DNA of 47,837 nucleotides from Dehalococcoidia bacterium (GCA_004376205.1 SOKG01000164.1:1-47837), one strand, 5' to 3'. Numbered from the stretch's first letter, positions 23,131-32,153 are shown. Notes: generated from the sequence alone by a model not told the origin. Made by a program: numbers and translations.

Positions 23131-25206
23131 ATGGTGCGGGCATTACTGCTGGAGCGGGTGAGGAATATCGGGATCATCGCTCACATCGATGCTGGAAAGA
23201 CAACTGTCACTGAGCTAATCCTGTATCACACTGGTCGAATCTATAAGGTGGGGCAGGTGGATGAGGGGACAGCGGTGATGGATTGGATGGAACAGGAGCG
23301 TGAGCGTGGGATCACTATTACCGCGGCTGCCACTAGCTGTGAATGGGCTGGCCATCAGATCAATATTATCGATACTCCGGGGCATGTGGACTTCACTGCT
23401 GAAGTGGAACGCAGCCTGAGGGTTATCGATGGCGGGGTGGTGGTGTTCGACGCCCTGGCTGGTGTTGAGCCACAGTCGGAGACAGTCTGGCGCCAGGCAG
23501 ATAGCTATCGTGTTCCCAGGATATGCTTCGTCAACAAGATGGACCGCGTTGGCGCCGACTATTTTGCAACAGTGCAGATGATCAAAGATCGTCTCAGGGC
23601 CAACCCTGTGCCACTACAGATGCCTCTGGGCGCAGAGGCATCCTTTAAGGGCGTTATTGACCTCGTTGAAGAGAAAGCCTGGGTTTTCCCCGAGGGTCCT
23701 GACGCAGAGCCGGAGGAGGTGCCTATACCCGAGGAATACAAAGACGCCGCTGCTCACTACCGGGAGAAATTGATCGAGCAGGTTGCTGAGAACGATGAGG
23801 CTCTTATGGGTGCATATGTCGAGGGTGAGGCTATCGCTGCCCCGGAGATTAAGGCAGCACTGAGGAGGGCAACTCTGTCGACGAGGGTTGTCCCCGTGCT
23901 CTGTGGCAGCGCCGTGAAGAGCAAGGGGATACAGCCTATGCTGGATGCTGTAGTTGACTACTTACCTTCGCCCTTGGATGTGCCCCCGGTTCAGGGCATT
24001 GACCCCAGGACGGGCAAAGAGAGCTTTCGCGAAGCTAGTGATGAAGCCCCGTTCTCCGCCCTGGCTTTCAAGATAGTCTCCGATCCTTTCGTTGGCCGCC
24101 TGGTCTATCTACGGGTATATTCAGGTGTGGCCCGGACTAGCTCGCAGGTTTTGAATACCGCTAGGGAGCGTAAAGAGCGCCTGGGGCGGTTGCTCCAGAT
24201 GCATGCCAACCGACGAGATGAGGTGGATGAGATAAGCTGTGGCCAGATCGCTGCCGCTGTTGGTCTCAAGAGCACCTTCACCGGAGACACCATATGTGAC
24301 CCTGCCAAGCCTATCATTCTGGAAGCGATCACGTTCCCAGAGCCGGTTATCTCTGTTGCCATCGAGCCCAGGACTAAGGCCGATCAGGATAGGATTGGCG
24401 ATGCCCTGAACAAGCTGGCGGACGAGGATCCCACCTTCAAGAGCCGCTATGAACAAGATACAGGGCAGACCATACTCTCAGGCATGGGGGAGCTTCACAT
24501 TGACATTATCGTCGATAGGTTGGTACGAGAGCACAAAGTGAATGCCAAGATAGGTAAGCCGCAGGTTGCTTACAAGGAGACGATCACCATTCCTGTGCGC
24601 GCCGAAGGGAATTTTGTCAGGCAGACTGGCGGGCATGGCCAGTACGGTCACGTCTGGCTTGAGCTCGGGCCGATGGAACAAGGCGGTGGCTTTGAGTTCG
24701 TCAACAAGATACCAGGTGGGGTGATACCCAAGCAATATATTCCTGCTGTGGAGCAAGGTGTCAGAGAGGCGATGGAGAGCGGTGTACTCGCTGGGTACCC
24801 CATAATCGACGTCCGTGTCACTCTGTGCGACGGCAGGTATCAAAGGTTTGACTCTTCAGAACTAGCCTTTAAGATGGGGGGCTCGATGGCTCTAAGGGAG
24901 GCTGTGCGCAAGGCCAAGCCCATACTCCTTGAGCCGATCATGAAGCTTGAGGTGGCAACTCCTAAAGAGTTCCTTGGGGACATAATCAGTGATCTCAATG
25001 CTAGGAGAGCCAGGGTTGAGGCCGTTGAGTTACGGGTTTGGACTCACATAATTCGCTGCTTCTTGCCACTGGCTGAGAGCTTTGGGTATGCTACTGACCT
25101 TAGGTCGATAAGCCAGGGAAGGGCAACATATTCCATGGAGTTTCATCATTATCAGGAAGTTCCCAAGGAGCAGGCAGGGCAGATAAGCGCCAAGGTGAGG
25201 GGCTAG
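23131..25206 (+). CDS. fusA: Translation elongation factor G
   Basis: EF-G drives translocation with GTP. G1 AHIDAGKTT, switch I RERGITITAAATS, DTPGHVDF, NKMDRVGADY and domain IV/V motifs (GGHGQYGHVWLE, then YATDLRSISQGRATYSMEF) are all present; 691 aa from the ATG at 23131, which has AAGGGA upstream. An in-frame TTG at 23080 would add 17 residues but lacks a well-placed ribosome site. rpsJ follows with no gap, and tuf is absent from its usual place here. Confidence 0.97.
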   Translation: MVRALLLERVRNIGIIAHIDAGKTTVTELILYHTGRIYKVGQVDEGTAVMDWMEQERERGITITAAATSCEWAGHQINIIDTPGHVDFTAEVERSLRVIDGGVVVFDALAGVEPQSETVWRQADSYRVPRICFVNKMDRVGADYFATVQMIKDRLRANPVPLQMPLGAEASFKGVIDLVEEKAWVFPEGPDAEPEEVPIPEEYKDAAAHYREKLIEQVAENDEALMGAYVEGEAIAAPEIKAALRRATLSTRVVPVLCGSAVKSKGIQPMLDAVVDYLPSPLDVPPVQGIDPRTGKESFREASDEAPFSALAFKIVSDPFVGRLVYLRVYSGVARTSSQVLNTARERKERLGRLLQMHANRRDEVDEISCGQIAAAVGLKSTFTGDTICDPAKPIILEAITFPEPVISVAIEPRTKADQDRIGDALNKLADEDPTFKSRYEQDTGQTILSGMGELHIDIIVDRLVREHKVNAKIGKPQVAYKETITIPVRAEGNFVRQTGGHGQYGHVWLELGPMEQGGGFEFVNKIPGGVIPKQYIPAVEQGVREAMESGVLAGYPIIDVRVTLCDGRYQRFDSSELAFKMGGSMALREAVRKAKPILLEPIMKLEVATPKEFLGDIISDLNARRARVEAVELRVWTHIIRCFLPLAESFGYATDLRSISQGRATYSMEFHHYQEVPKEQAGQISAKVRG

Positions 25207-25515
25207 ATGCCGAAGCAGAAGATACGTATCAAGCTCAAAGCATACGATCACCGCATCCTGGATCAGTCCGCAGTGCAAATTGTAGAGGCGGCGGAGCGCA
25301 CAGGAGCAGCGGTGGTTGGTCCTGTGCCCCTTCCAACTCATATAAAGAAATTCTGCGTGATACGCTCTCCTCATGTGGATAAGGATTCCCGCGAGCAGTT
25401 TGAGATTAGGACTCATAAGAGGCTAATCGATATCATGGATCCTACAACGAAGACCATCGATGCGCTGACCACGTTGAACCTGCCCGCAGGGGTGGACATC
25501 GAGATAAAGCTCTAG
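25207..25515 (+). CDS. rpsJ: 30S ribosomal protein S10
   Basis: S10 belongs to the 30S head and also binds NusB in antitermination. KIRIKLKAYDHRILDQSA, GPVPLPTHIKKFCVIRSPHV and FEIRTHKRLIDI are standard; 102 aa. The ATG follows the fusA TAG directly, so str and S10 clusters are fused into one unit. Confidence 0.98.
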   Translation: MPKQKIRIKLKAYDHRILDQSAVQIVEAAERTGAAVVGPVPLPTHIKKFCVIRSPHVDKDSREQFEIRTHKRLIDIMDPTTKTIDALTTLNLPAGVDIEIKL

Positions 25516-25529
25516 TTGGGTTGTAGCGG

Positions 25530-26153
25530 ATGCTTAGTGGACTCATCGGCCGGAAAATAGGCATAACACAGGTATTTACCGAAGGCGGCACGGTGGAAGC
25601 GGTAACTGCCATCGAGGCTGGTCCCTGTACTGTGACGCAGATCAAGAGTGTTGGCAAGGAAGGCTACAACGCGATCCAGCTTGGCTTTGGCGAGGCGAAG
25701 CGGCTCAATTCCCCTGAGCAGGGGCATCTGGGAAAACTGGGTCTGTTCAAGCACCTGAGAGAGTTCAGGGTCAAAGATACTTCTGACATTGAATTGGGAC
25801 ATCGGATTGATGTCAGCCTGTTCCAGCCTGGGGACTTGGTGGATGTCGTCGGGGTGTCCAAGGGGAAGGGCTTTGCTGGCACGGTCAAGCGCCATCACTT
25901 CGCTGGCGGGCCCAAGACCCACGGGCAGTCTGATCGCCACCGTGCTCCTGGTTCTATCGGGGCTGGCACCGACCCAGGACGGGTGCTCAAGGGGCAGAGG
26001 ATGGCAGGACATATGGGAAATCGGAGGGTCACGGTGAAGCATATCAAGGTAGTTAAGGCTGACCCAGATCGTAACCTGCTCTTGGTCAAAGGGGCAGTGC
26101 CTGGGGCCAGGAACGGGTTGCTGGAGATAAGAAAATCCGGGGTTCGCGACTAA
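25530..26153 (+). CDS. rplC: 50S ribosomal protein L3
   Basis: L3 is an early 50S assembly protein near the peptidyl transferase centre. GLIGRKIGITQVF, the loop with HHFAGGPKTHGQSDRHRAPG and the GRRMAGHMGNRRVTVK-like segment are present; 207 aa. The Shine-Dalgarno is poor, so reinitiation after rpsJ (14 bases upstream) is likely. Confidence 0.98.
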   Translation: MLSGLIGRKIGITQVFTEGGTVEAVTAIEAGPCTVTQIKSVGKEGYNAIQLGFGEAKRLNSPEQGHLGKLGLFKHLREFRVKDTSDIELGHRIDVSLFQPGDLVDVVGVSKGKGFAGTVKRHHFAGGPKTHGQSDRHRAPGSIGAGTDPGRVLKGQRMAGHMGNRRVTVKHIKVVKADPDRNLLLVKGAVPGARNGLLEIRKSGVRD

Positions 26154-26168
26154 GAGCTGGGAGGCGCT

Positions 26169-26822
26169 TTGCAGGTTTCGGTATATAATATTGAAGGCCA
26201 GGCAATTGACAAGATCGAACTCGATGAGACTGTCTTCGGTGTGCCACCAAATGAGGCAGTGGTTCACCAGGCCCTGGTGAGGCAGCGGGCAAACTCTCGC
26301 GTGGGAACCGCGAGTACCAAGAGCCGTGGTGAGGTCTCGGGAAGCACCCGCAAGCTGTTTCGCCAGAAGCACACGGGATTTGCACGGGCTGGCAGCAGGA
26401 GACCGCCGACACGCCGTGGCGGTGGGGTAGCTTTCGGCCCTCGCCCCCGAAGCTACAGACAGGCGATGCCCAAGAAGATGAGACGCTTAGCCTTGAGGTG
26501 CGTCCTCTCAGCCAAGGTAGCTGACGGTGAGCTTCTGGTGATTGACTCGTTTGGGCTGGAGCAGCCCGGGACTAAGCGAGTAGTGCATGTTTTGAAGACC
26601 TTGGGAATTGAACCTTCAGTTTTGCTGGTCACCGCCGAGCCAGATATGAATGTAGTCAAGTCTGCTCGCAATATCGACAGGGCAAAAACGCTGCCCGCTG
26701 CTATGTTAAACGTCGTCGACCTGCTGTCACACAGAATGCTGCTCATGACTGTTGATGCCGTACGCTGTGTCGAGGCAATATGGGGCAGGAAGCAGGTAGT
26801 TGCCGAGGCTCAGGCCTCTTAG
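26169..26822 (+). CDS. rplD: 50S ribosomal protein L4
   Basis: L4 lines the exit tunnel and in some bacteria represses the S10 operon. VFGVPPNEAVVHQALVRQRA, the basic tunnel loop with FRQKHTGFARAGSRRPPTRRGGGVAFGP and the C-terminal ARNIDRAKTLPA fit the family; 217 aa. The start is TTG at 26169 with GGGAGG four bases upstream. Confidence 0.97.
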   Translation: MQVSVYNIEGQAIDKIELDETVFGVPPNEAVVHQALVRQRANSRVGTASTKSRGEVSGSTRKLFRQKHTGFARAGSRRPPTRRGGGVAFGPRPRSYRQAMPKKMRRLALRCVLSAKVADGELLVIDSFGLEQPGTKRVVHVLKTLGIEPSVLLVTAEPDMNVVKSARNIDRAKTLPAAMLNVVDLLSHRMLLMTVDAVRCVEAIWGRKQVVAEAQAS

Positions 26823-26831
26823 AGGAAAAGG

Positions 26832-27116
26832 ATGCACAGCTACGAGGTACTGCGCCGACCGCTTATTACTGAGAAGAATACGATGCTTGTTGAGCAGAAC
26901 AAGTATGCCTTTGAGGTAGCCCGAAATGCCAACAAGCCTCAGATCAAGGATGCGGTGGAGAAGGCGTTCAAGGTGAAGGTTGCTTCAGTGAACGTGATGT
27001 GCGTGCCGGGTAAGATGCGCCGCGCTGGCAGGCAGCGGGGGATGACCTCGCCCTGGAAGAAGGCAGTGGTTACCTTGGAGCCGGGACATAAAATCGAGCT
27101 TTTTGAAGGTATATAG
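26832..27116 (+). CDS. rplW: 50S ribosomal protein L23
   Basis: L23 forms the docking site for SRP and trigger factor at the tunnel exit. YEVLRRPLITEKNTML, YAFEVARNANKPQIKDAVEKAF and a basic C-terminal part are typical; 94 aa. AGAGGAAAAGG precedes the ATG, 9 bases after rplD. Confidence 0.97.
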   Translation: MHSYEVLRRPLITEKNTMLVEQNKYAFEVARNANKPQIKDAVEKAFKVKVASVNVMCVPGKMRRAGRQRGMTSPWKKAVVTLEPGHKIELFEGI

Positions 27117-27155
27117 ACATGAATATGGATGGAGTCCTTGTAGAGGAGGCCAACT

Positions 27156-27980
27156 TTGGCACTTAAGGCATATCGCCCCACGTCCCCGGGACAGAGGGGT
27201 ATGGTCGGTGCCGATTTCTCCGAGATCACCAAGAAAAAGCCGGAGAAGTCACTGCTCTTGCCCTTGAAGAAGAAGGCAGGGAGGAGCAATCAGGGGAGAA
27301 TAACGGTGCGCCACCGTGGCGGCGGGGCCAAACGGCGGCTTAGGATTATTGACTTTAAGCGGGACAAGTTTGGAGTTCCAGGCAAAGTAGCCTCCATCGA
27401 GTACGACCCCAATCGCTCGGCCAATATCGCTCTGATCAATTACGTCGATGGCGAGAAGCGCTATATCCTGGCCCCTGCCGGACTCAGGGTGGGTAATACC
27501 ATATGCTCGGGTGAGGGTGCGGAAATAAAGCCTGGTAACGCTCTGCCGTTAAGGTTGATTCCTCTAGGCACTGCGGTCCACAATATCGAGCTTAACCGTG
27601 GCAAGGGAGGGCAGATGGTGCGTAGTGCTGGGGCCTCCGCTCAGGTTATGGCCAAAGAGGCTGGCTATACCTTAGTGAGATTGCCCTCGGGGGAACTTCG
27701 TCGAGTCAATGGGGAGTGTCTGGGTACTGTGGGGCAGGTGGGAAACATTGACCATAGCAATATCGTTCTGGGCAAGGCGGGCCGCAGAAGGCTCAGGGGG
27801 TGGCGGCCTACAGTGCGCGGTTCAGCGATGACGCCTCGAGATCATCCCCATGGTGGTGGCGAGGGACGGTCGCCTATTGGACACCCCGGACCGAAAACCC
27901 CCTGGGGCAAGCCAGCAATGGGCTATAGGACGAGGCGCAATAAGCGCAGCGAGAGGCTGATTTTGCGGAGAAGGAAATAG
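27156..27980 (+). CDS. rplB: 50S ribosomal protein L2
   Basis: L2 bridges the subunits and is needed for peptidyl transferase assembly. ALKAYRPTSPGQRG, the internal GRITVRHRGGGAKRRLRIIDF and the C-terminal MTPRDHPHGGGEGRSPIG loop with its conserved His are all present; 274 aa. The start is TTG at 27156 with AGGAGG six bases upstream. Confidence 0.98.
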   Translation: MALKAYRPTSPGQRGMVGADFSEITKKKPEKSLLLPLKKKAGRSNQGRITVRHRGGGAKRRLRIIDFKRDKFGVPGKVASIEYDPNRSANIALINYVDGEKRYILAPAGLRVGNTICSGEGAEIKPGNALPLRLIPLGTAVHNIELNRGKGGQMVRSAGASAQVMAKEAGYTLVRLPSGELRRVNGECLGTVGQVGNIDHSNIVLGKAGRRRLRGWRPTVRGSAMTPRDHPHGGGEGRSPIGHPGPKTPWGKPAMGYRTRRNKRSERLILRRRK

Positions 27981-28001
27981 CGCCTTAGGAGGTCTAAAGG
28001 A

Positions 28002-28307
28002 GTGTCGAGGTCGATCAAGAAAGGCCCTTTCATTGACGCCAACTTGCTCAAGAAAGTGGAGATGCTCAATCGAACTGAACTGAAGGCGGTGATCAAGACT
28101 TGGTCACGTGCATCCACCATCATCCCGCAGATGGTGGGGTTCACAATCGGGGTGCATGACGGCAGGAGGCACGTTCCTATCTTTATCACCGAGAACATGG
28201 TGGGCCATAAGCTGGGAGAGTTTGCCCCAACCAGGACCTACAGAGGACATTCTGCCTCGTCCGAGAGGATAACCCGGCTAAGGAAGTCCCCGACAGGGAA
28301 AAGGTAG
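28002..28307 (+). CDS. rpsS: 30S ribosomal protein S19
   Basis: S19 contacts the A site and the 50S subunit. SRSIKKGPFIDANLLKKV, TWSRASTIIPQMVGFTIGVH and KLGEFAPTRTYRGH are diagnostic; 101 aa. The start is GTG at 28002 with AGGAGG nine bases upstream. Confidence 0.98.
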   Translation: MSRSIKKGPFIDANLLKKVEMLNRTELKAVIKTWSRASTIIPQMVGFTIGVHDGRRHVPIFITENMVGHKLGEFAPTRTYRGHSASSERITRLRKSPTGKR

Positions 28308-28332
28308 GTCTTGCTAGGCGAGGATTGAAGAA

Positions 28333-28665
28333 GTGGAAGTAGTAGCAAGCGCGAGGCAGATAAGGGTATCGCCGCGAAAAGTGCGCCTGGTGTTGGACAC
28401 AGTGCGCGGGAAGAAGGTAGATGAAGCCTTGGCTATACTCAGCTTCTTGCCTACACCGGCGGCTCGAACTGTGGCTAAGGTAGTCAAGTCGGCAGTTGCC
28501 AATGCTGAAAACAATTACCAGATGACGCCGGCACAGCTCAGGATCGTCAAGACCTTTGCCAACGAAGGACAAACCCTGAGGAGATACCGCGCTGGCGCTC
28601 GGGGGAGGGTAAACCCTTTTCGCCGACGCTTCAGCCATATTACAATCATTGTAGAGGAGGAGTGA
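28333..28665 (+). CDS. rplV: 50S ribosomal protein L22
   Basis: L22 lines the exit tunnel, with a macrolide-sensitive loop. RQIRVSPRKVRLVLDTVRGK, KSAVANAENNY and RYRAGARGRVNPFRRRFSHI match the family; 110 aa. The start is GTG at 28333 with GAGG upstream. rpsC follows with no gap. Confidence 0.97.
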   Translation: MEVVASARQIRVSPRKVRLVLDTVRGKKVDEALAILSFLPTPAARTVAKVVKSAVANAENNYQMTPAQLRIVKTFANEGQTLRRYRAGARGRVNPFRRRFSHITIIVEEE

Positions 28666-29352
28666 GTGGGACATAAGGTTCACCCCTTTGGTTTTAGGAT
28701 CGGCATAGTCAAGGACTGGCGTTCCCGGTGGTATGACGAGAAGCACTACGCGGAACTGGTGCACGAAGACATAGATATTCGCCGCATTATTCAGTCCAGT
28801 TATCAGGAAGCCGGCATTTCCCAGATCGAAATCGAGCGCAAAGCAAATGAAGTCACGGTGACTGTCCATACCGCTAGGCCTGGTGTTGTGATTGGTCGCG
28901 GTGGGCAGAGGGTGGATGAGTTGAGGCTCCTTCTGGAGAAACACACTGAGAAAAAGATTCGCCTAAATATTCAGGAGATCAGGGAACCTGAGCTCGATGC
29001 CATGCTGGTGGCCCAGAACATCGCTGAACAGCTCAGGAGGCGTGTATCTTATCGTAGGGCCGTCAAGCAATCCGTTTCTAGGACTATGCTACGGGGGGCT
29101 AAGGGGGTAAAAATAAAGTGCTCAGGGAGACTTGGTGGGGCGGAGATCGCTCGCCATGAAGTTGGGCACGAGGGGAGCGTTCCTCTGCACACCCTGAGGG
29201 CTGACATAGACTATGGCTTTGCCGAGTCTCTCACTGCTATGGGTCTTATCGGGGTAAAAGTGTGGATCTATAAGGGGGATATCCTTCCCGAAGCTAGCCT
29301 GGTAGAGGAGGAGGAGGGGGAGGAAGTATTAGTGGAGAAGAGTGAGGAATAG
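28666..29352 (+). CDS. rpsC: 30S ribosomal protein S3
   Basis: S3 lies at the mRNA entry and takes part in helicase activity. MGHKVHPFGFRIGIVKDW, the KH motif VVIGRGGQRVDELR and the C-terminal GVKVWIYKGDILPE are present; 228 aa including an acidic tail of about 15 residues. The start is GTG directly after the rplV stop, with GGAGGAG covering the junction. Confidence 0.98.
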   Translation: MGHKVHPFGFRIGIVKDWRSRWYDEKHYAELVHEDIDIRRIIQSSYQEAGISQIEIERKANEVTVTVHTARPGVVIGRGGQRVDELRLLLEKHTEKKIRLNIQEIREPELDAMLVAQNIAEQLRRRVSYRRAVKQSVSRTMLRGAKGVKIKCSGRLGGAEIARHEVGHEGSVPLHTLRADIDYGFAESLTAMGLIGVKVWIYKGDILPEASLVEEEEGEEVLVEKSEE

Positions 29353-29367
29353 CATAGGAAGGGAGCA

Positions 29368-29796
29368 ATGCTTCAGCCAAAGCGAGTAAGGTATCGTAAA
29401 GTTCATCGCGGGCACCGCAGGGGCAAAGCGCAGGTTAGTAATACCGTGGCCTTTGGCGATTTTGGGCTTCAGGCGCAGGAGTCAGCTTGGCTCACTAGCC
29501 GCCAGATTGAGGCAGCGCGGCGTGCTATAGTGCACAGCGTGAGAAGGGGGGGCAAGGTTTGGATTCGCATTTTCCCCGACAAGCCTGTAACCTCGAAGCC
29601 AGCGGAGACCAGGATGGGTAGCGGCAAAGGCTCCCTCGACCATTGGGTGGCGGTGGTTAGACGAGGCAGGATCTTATTCGAGATATCCGGAGTCAGGGAG
29701 GATGTGGCTCGGGAGGCGATGCGCCTAGCCTCGCATAAACTGCCAATCCAGACCAAGTTCGTTGGTAGAGAGATCCTGGTTGAAGTAGCTTCGTAA
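29368..29796 (+). CDS. rplP: 50S ribosomal protein L16
   Basis: L16 organises the A and P tRNA sites of the 50S subunit. MLQPKRVRYRKVHRGHRRGK, IWIRIFPDKPVTSKPAETRMG-like text and a GSLDHWVAVVRRGRILFE segment are standard; 142 aa. GGAAGGGAG precedes the ATG. Confidence 0.98.
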   Translation: MLQPKRVRYRKVHRGHRRGKAQVSNTVAFGDFGLQAQESAWLTSRQIEAARRAIVHSVRRGGKVWIRIFPDKPVTSKPAETRMGSGKGSLDHWVAVVRRGRILFEISGVREDVAREAMRLASHKLPIQTKFVGREILVEVAS

Positions 29797-29808
29797 CTGG
29801 TGATACCA

Positions 29809-30006
29809 ATGAGAGCAGATAGGATCAGGGCGCTGAAACCAAAGGAGCTGTCCAAGCAACTTGAAGATGCTCATCAGGAGCTGTTCAACCTTAGGTTCCG
29901 GCATACCACCCGGCAACTGGCAAATTACAGTGAGATTCGCAAGGCGAGGAGGAAGATCGCCAGGATCAAGACAATAGTGCGGGAACGGGAGCTTGCTGGG
30001 GAATAG
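29809..30006 (+). CDS. rpmC: 50S ribosomal protein L29
   Basis: A small helical-hairpin protein near the tunnel exit that binds trigger factor with L23. The family start MRADRIRALKPKELSKQL and LFNLRFRHTTRQLANYSEIRK are clear; 65 aa. ATG 29809 is preferred over an in-frame GTG nine bases earlier because it matches the family N-terminus and has GGTGAT upstream. Confidence 0.95.
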   Translation: MRADRIRALKPKELSKQLEDAHQELFNLRFRHTTRQLANYSEIRKARRKIARIKTIVRERELAGE

Positions 30007-30008
30007 CT

Positions 30009-30290
30009 ATGGAAAAGAAGAAAAAAACTCGTCTGGGTCGGGTTCTGAGCAATAAGATGGATAAGACGGTGGTGGTGGAGGTGGAGACTCGACGCCAGCA
30101 TTCTCGCTATAAGAAAGTCGTCAGACACAAGACGAAGTTTAAAGTCCATGACGGGGGCAACACCTGTGGTATCGGTGACTTGGTGAGGATAGTCGAGACA
30201 CGTCCTCTGTCCAGAGAGAAGAGGTGGCGGGTAGACGAAGTGCTCGTTAAGGCGGAGACGGTTGCGGTCAAACCCGAGGAGATTGAATAG
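30009..30290 (+). CDS. rpsQ: 30S ribosomal protein S17
   Basis: An OB-fold primary 16S rRNA binder. KKTRLGRVLSNKMDKTVVVEV, KFKVHDGGNTCGIGDLVRIVETRPLS and a short C-terminal tail match the family; 93 aa. It starts two bases after rpmC. Confidence 0.97.
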   Translation: MEKKKKTRLGRVLSNKMDKTVVVEVETRRQHSRYKKVVRHKTKFKVHDGGNTCGIGDLVRIVETRPLSREKRWRVDEVLVKAETVAVKPEEIE

Positions 30291-30293
30291 GCG

Positions 30294-30662
30294 ATGATCC
30301 AGTCATTTACTAGGCTTAGGGTAGCCGATAACTCTGGTGCCAAGAGGATCATGTGTATCAATGTGCTTGGTGGCACCAGGAGGAGATATGCTCGGGTTGG
30401 CGATACTATCGTGGCCTCGGTAAAGGAGGCAACCCCTGGAGCCGCGGTGAAAAAGGGTGATGTCGTCCGCGCTGTCGTTGTCCGTACTGCCAAGACATAC
30501 GGGCGCCCCGATGGCACATATATTAGGTTTGATGAGAATGCTGCAGTGGTTCTGGATGAGAGAGGCAATCCCAAAGGCAGTCGCATATTCGGGCCGGTGG
30601 CCCGTGAACTCAGGGACAAGAATTTCCTGAAGATCATTTCTCTGGCGCCTGAGGTACTATGA
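30294..30662 (+). CDS. rplN: 50S ribosomal protein L14
   Basis: L14 forms intersubunit bridges with 16S rRNA. MIQSFTRLRVADNSGAKRIM, VVVRTAKTYGRPDGTYIRFD and GSRIFGPVARELRDKNFLKI are diagnostic; 122 aa. Its stop codon overlaps the rplX start (ATGA). Confidence 0.98.
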   Translation: MIQSFTRLRVADNSGAKRIMCINVLGGTRRRYARVGDTIVASVKEATPGAAVKKGDVVRAVVVRTAKTYGRPDGTYIRFDENAAVVLDERGNPKGSRIFGPVARELRDKNFLKIISLAPEVL

Positions 30663-30973
30663 TGAACATTCGCAAGAACGATGAAGTGCTGGTGATGAGG
30701 GGTGATGATCGAGGGAAAAGGGGGAAGGTGCACCGTTGCATTCCTGGAGAGAATCGGCTTGTTGTGGAAGGGATTAACATGGAAAAGCGCCATATGAAAC
30801 CCCGGGGGAACATCAGGCAAGCAGGGATCATCGAGCGTGAGGCGCCGCTAGATATCTCCAATGTGATGCTTGTTTGCACCAAGTGTCATAATCCCACTCG
30901 CGTTGTATTTCGTATCCTGGGGGACAAGAGCAGGGTACGCGCGTGCAAGAAGTGTGGCGAGGTGATTGACTAG
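30659..30973 (+). CDS. rplX: 50S ribosomal protein L24
   Basis: An early 50S assembly initiator. The KOW-type N-terminus (KNDEVLVMRGDDRGKRGKV) and GINMEKRHMKPRGN are standard; 104 aa. The C-terminal part has two CxxC pairs (CTKC and CKKC), a zinc-ribbon-like form seen in part of the family. The start overlaps rplN by four bases, and the stop overlaps the rplE GTG by one. Confidence 0.97.
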   Translation: MMNIRKNDEVLVMRGDDRGKRGKVHRCIPGENRLVVEGINMEKRHMKPRGNIRQAGIIEREAPLDISNVMLVCTKCHNPTRVVFRILGDKSRVRACKKCGEVID

Positions 30974-31515
30974 TGGCGAGGCTCAAGGAAAGATATCGGG
31001 ATGAGATCGTGCGCGTCATGATGCAAGAGCAGGGGTACAAGAACCTAATGCAGGTGCCTCGTTTAGATAAGATTGTGCTCAACATCGGTTTGGGAGAGGC
31101 CATTCAAAATCAAAGGGCGTTGGAGGCAGCCACCAATGACCTATCATTGATCTCAGGGCAGCGCCCGGTAATAACCCGTGCCAAGTGGTCTATCGCATCC
31201 TTCAAGTTGCGGGCCGGTATGGCCATCGGCCTGATGGTGACGCTACGCGGCGAGCGTATGTATGAATTCTTCGACCGATTGGTGAACGCTGCCTTGCCCC
31301 GCGTACGTGACTTTCAGGGCCTCCCCGCGAAGGCATTCGACGGACGGGGAAACTACACTCTTGGCATAAGTGAGCAGATTATCTTCCCCGAGATCGACTA
31401 TGACAAGGTGGACAAGATTCGTGGGTTACAGGTGTCTATCATCACTACCGCGCGCACCGATGAGGAGGCCAGGAGGCTTCTGGAGTTGATGGGCGTACCG
31501 TTCAGTAGGCAGTAG
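30973..31515 (+). CDS. rplE: 50S ribosomal protein L5
   Basis: L5 carries 5S rRNA into the central protuberance. KNLMQVPRLDKIVLNIGLGEA, ARTRVTRAKWSIASFKLR-like residues and NYTLGISEQIIFPEIDYDKV match; 180 aa. The start is GTG at 30973 overlapping the rplX stop (TAGTG). Confidence 0.98.
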   Translation: MARLKERYRDEIVRVMMQEQGYKNLMQVPRLDKIVLNIGLGEAIQNQRALEAATNDLSLISGQRPVITRAKWSIASFKLRAGMAIGLMVTLRGERMYEFFDRLVNAALPRVRDFQGLPAKAFDGRGNYTLGISEQIIFPEIDYDKVDKIRGLQVSIITTARTDEEARRLLELMGVPFSRQ

Positions 31516-31527
31516 ATTGGGAAAAAG

Positions 31528-31713
31528 ATGGCTAAAGTATCGAAAATCGTGAAATCACAGCGTGCTCCGAAGTATCGGGTACGACACCGCAATCGTTGTG
31601 GATTGTGTGGCCGCCCCCGTGCCTACATCCGTCAGGCTGGACTATGCCGGATTTGCTTCAGGAAGATGGCGCTCGAGGGGCTGCTTCCTGGGGTTAAGAA
31701 ATCGAGCTGGTGA
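31528..31713 (+). CDS. rpsN: 30S ribosomal protein S14, zinc-binding type
   Basis: A 61-residue S14 with zinc ligands CGLC and CRIC, the short zinc form. Sequences such as RHRNRCGLCGRPRAYIR and FRKMALEGLLPGVKKSSW are typical. It lies between rplE and rpsH as in the normal spc order. Confidence 0.98.
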   Translation: MAKVSKIVKSQRAPKYRVRHRNRCGLCGRPRAYIRQAGLCRICFRKMALEGLLPGVKKSSW

Positions 31714-31733
31714 TCTTTTTTTGAGGGATTGAT

Positions 31734-32135
31734 GTGAGTCTCAGCGACCCTATAGCTGATATGTTGACCCGGATCCGCAATGCCATCAATGCCAGGCATG
31801 ACTTTGTTCTGGCACCTGCCTCCAGGATCAAGATCTCGATTGCCAAGGTGCTGAAGGAGGAGGGTTTCATTAAGGACTACGAGGTGCTAAAGGGTAATAC
31901 CCCGCAGAGGGTGATCAAGATTTACCTTAGCTATGCCGGGAAAAAGGAATCTATGCTAAGTGGGTTGCAGCGGGTTAGCAAGCCCGGCCTGAGAGTCTAT
32001 TGCCGTAAGGGCGAGATTCCCAGGGTCTATGGAGGACTCGGCATAGCCGTTGTGTCTACATCTCAAGGGGTAATGACGGGACAGGGGGCGTGGAAGAAGG
32101 GTTTGGGGGGTGAGTTGCTGTGTTATGTGTGGTAA
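31734..32135 (+). CDS. rpsH: 30S ribosomal protein S8
   Basis: S8 binds helix 21 of 16S rRNA and in E. coli represses the spc operon. DPIADMLTRIRNAINARHD, KISIAKVLKEEGFIKDYEV and the C-terminal GIAVVSTSQGVMT with E-LLCYVW are present; 133 aa. The start is GTG at 31734 with GAGG upstream. Confidence 0.98.
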   Translation: MSLSDPIADMLTRIRNAINARHDFVLAPASRIKISIAKVLKEEGFIKDYEVLKGNTPQRVIKIYLSYAGKKESMLSGLQRVSKPGLRVYCRKGEIPRVYGGLGIAVVSTSQGVMTGQGAWKKGLGGELLCYVW

Positions 32136-32153
32136 GACAGGTGAGAGATAAAC

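Noticed and set aside
25512..26372. Long minus-strand frame opposite rplC and rplD
   Set aside because: An antisense shadow of two clear ribosomal protein genes with no recognisable domain.
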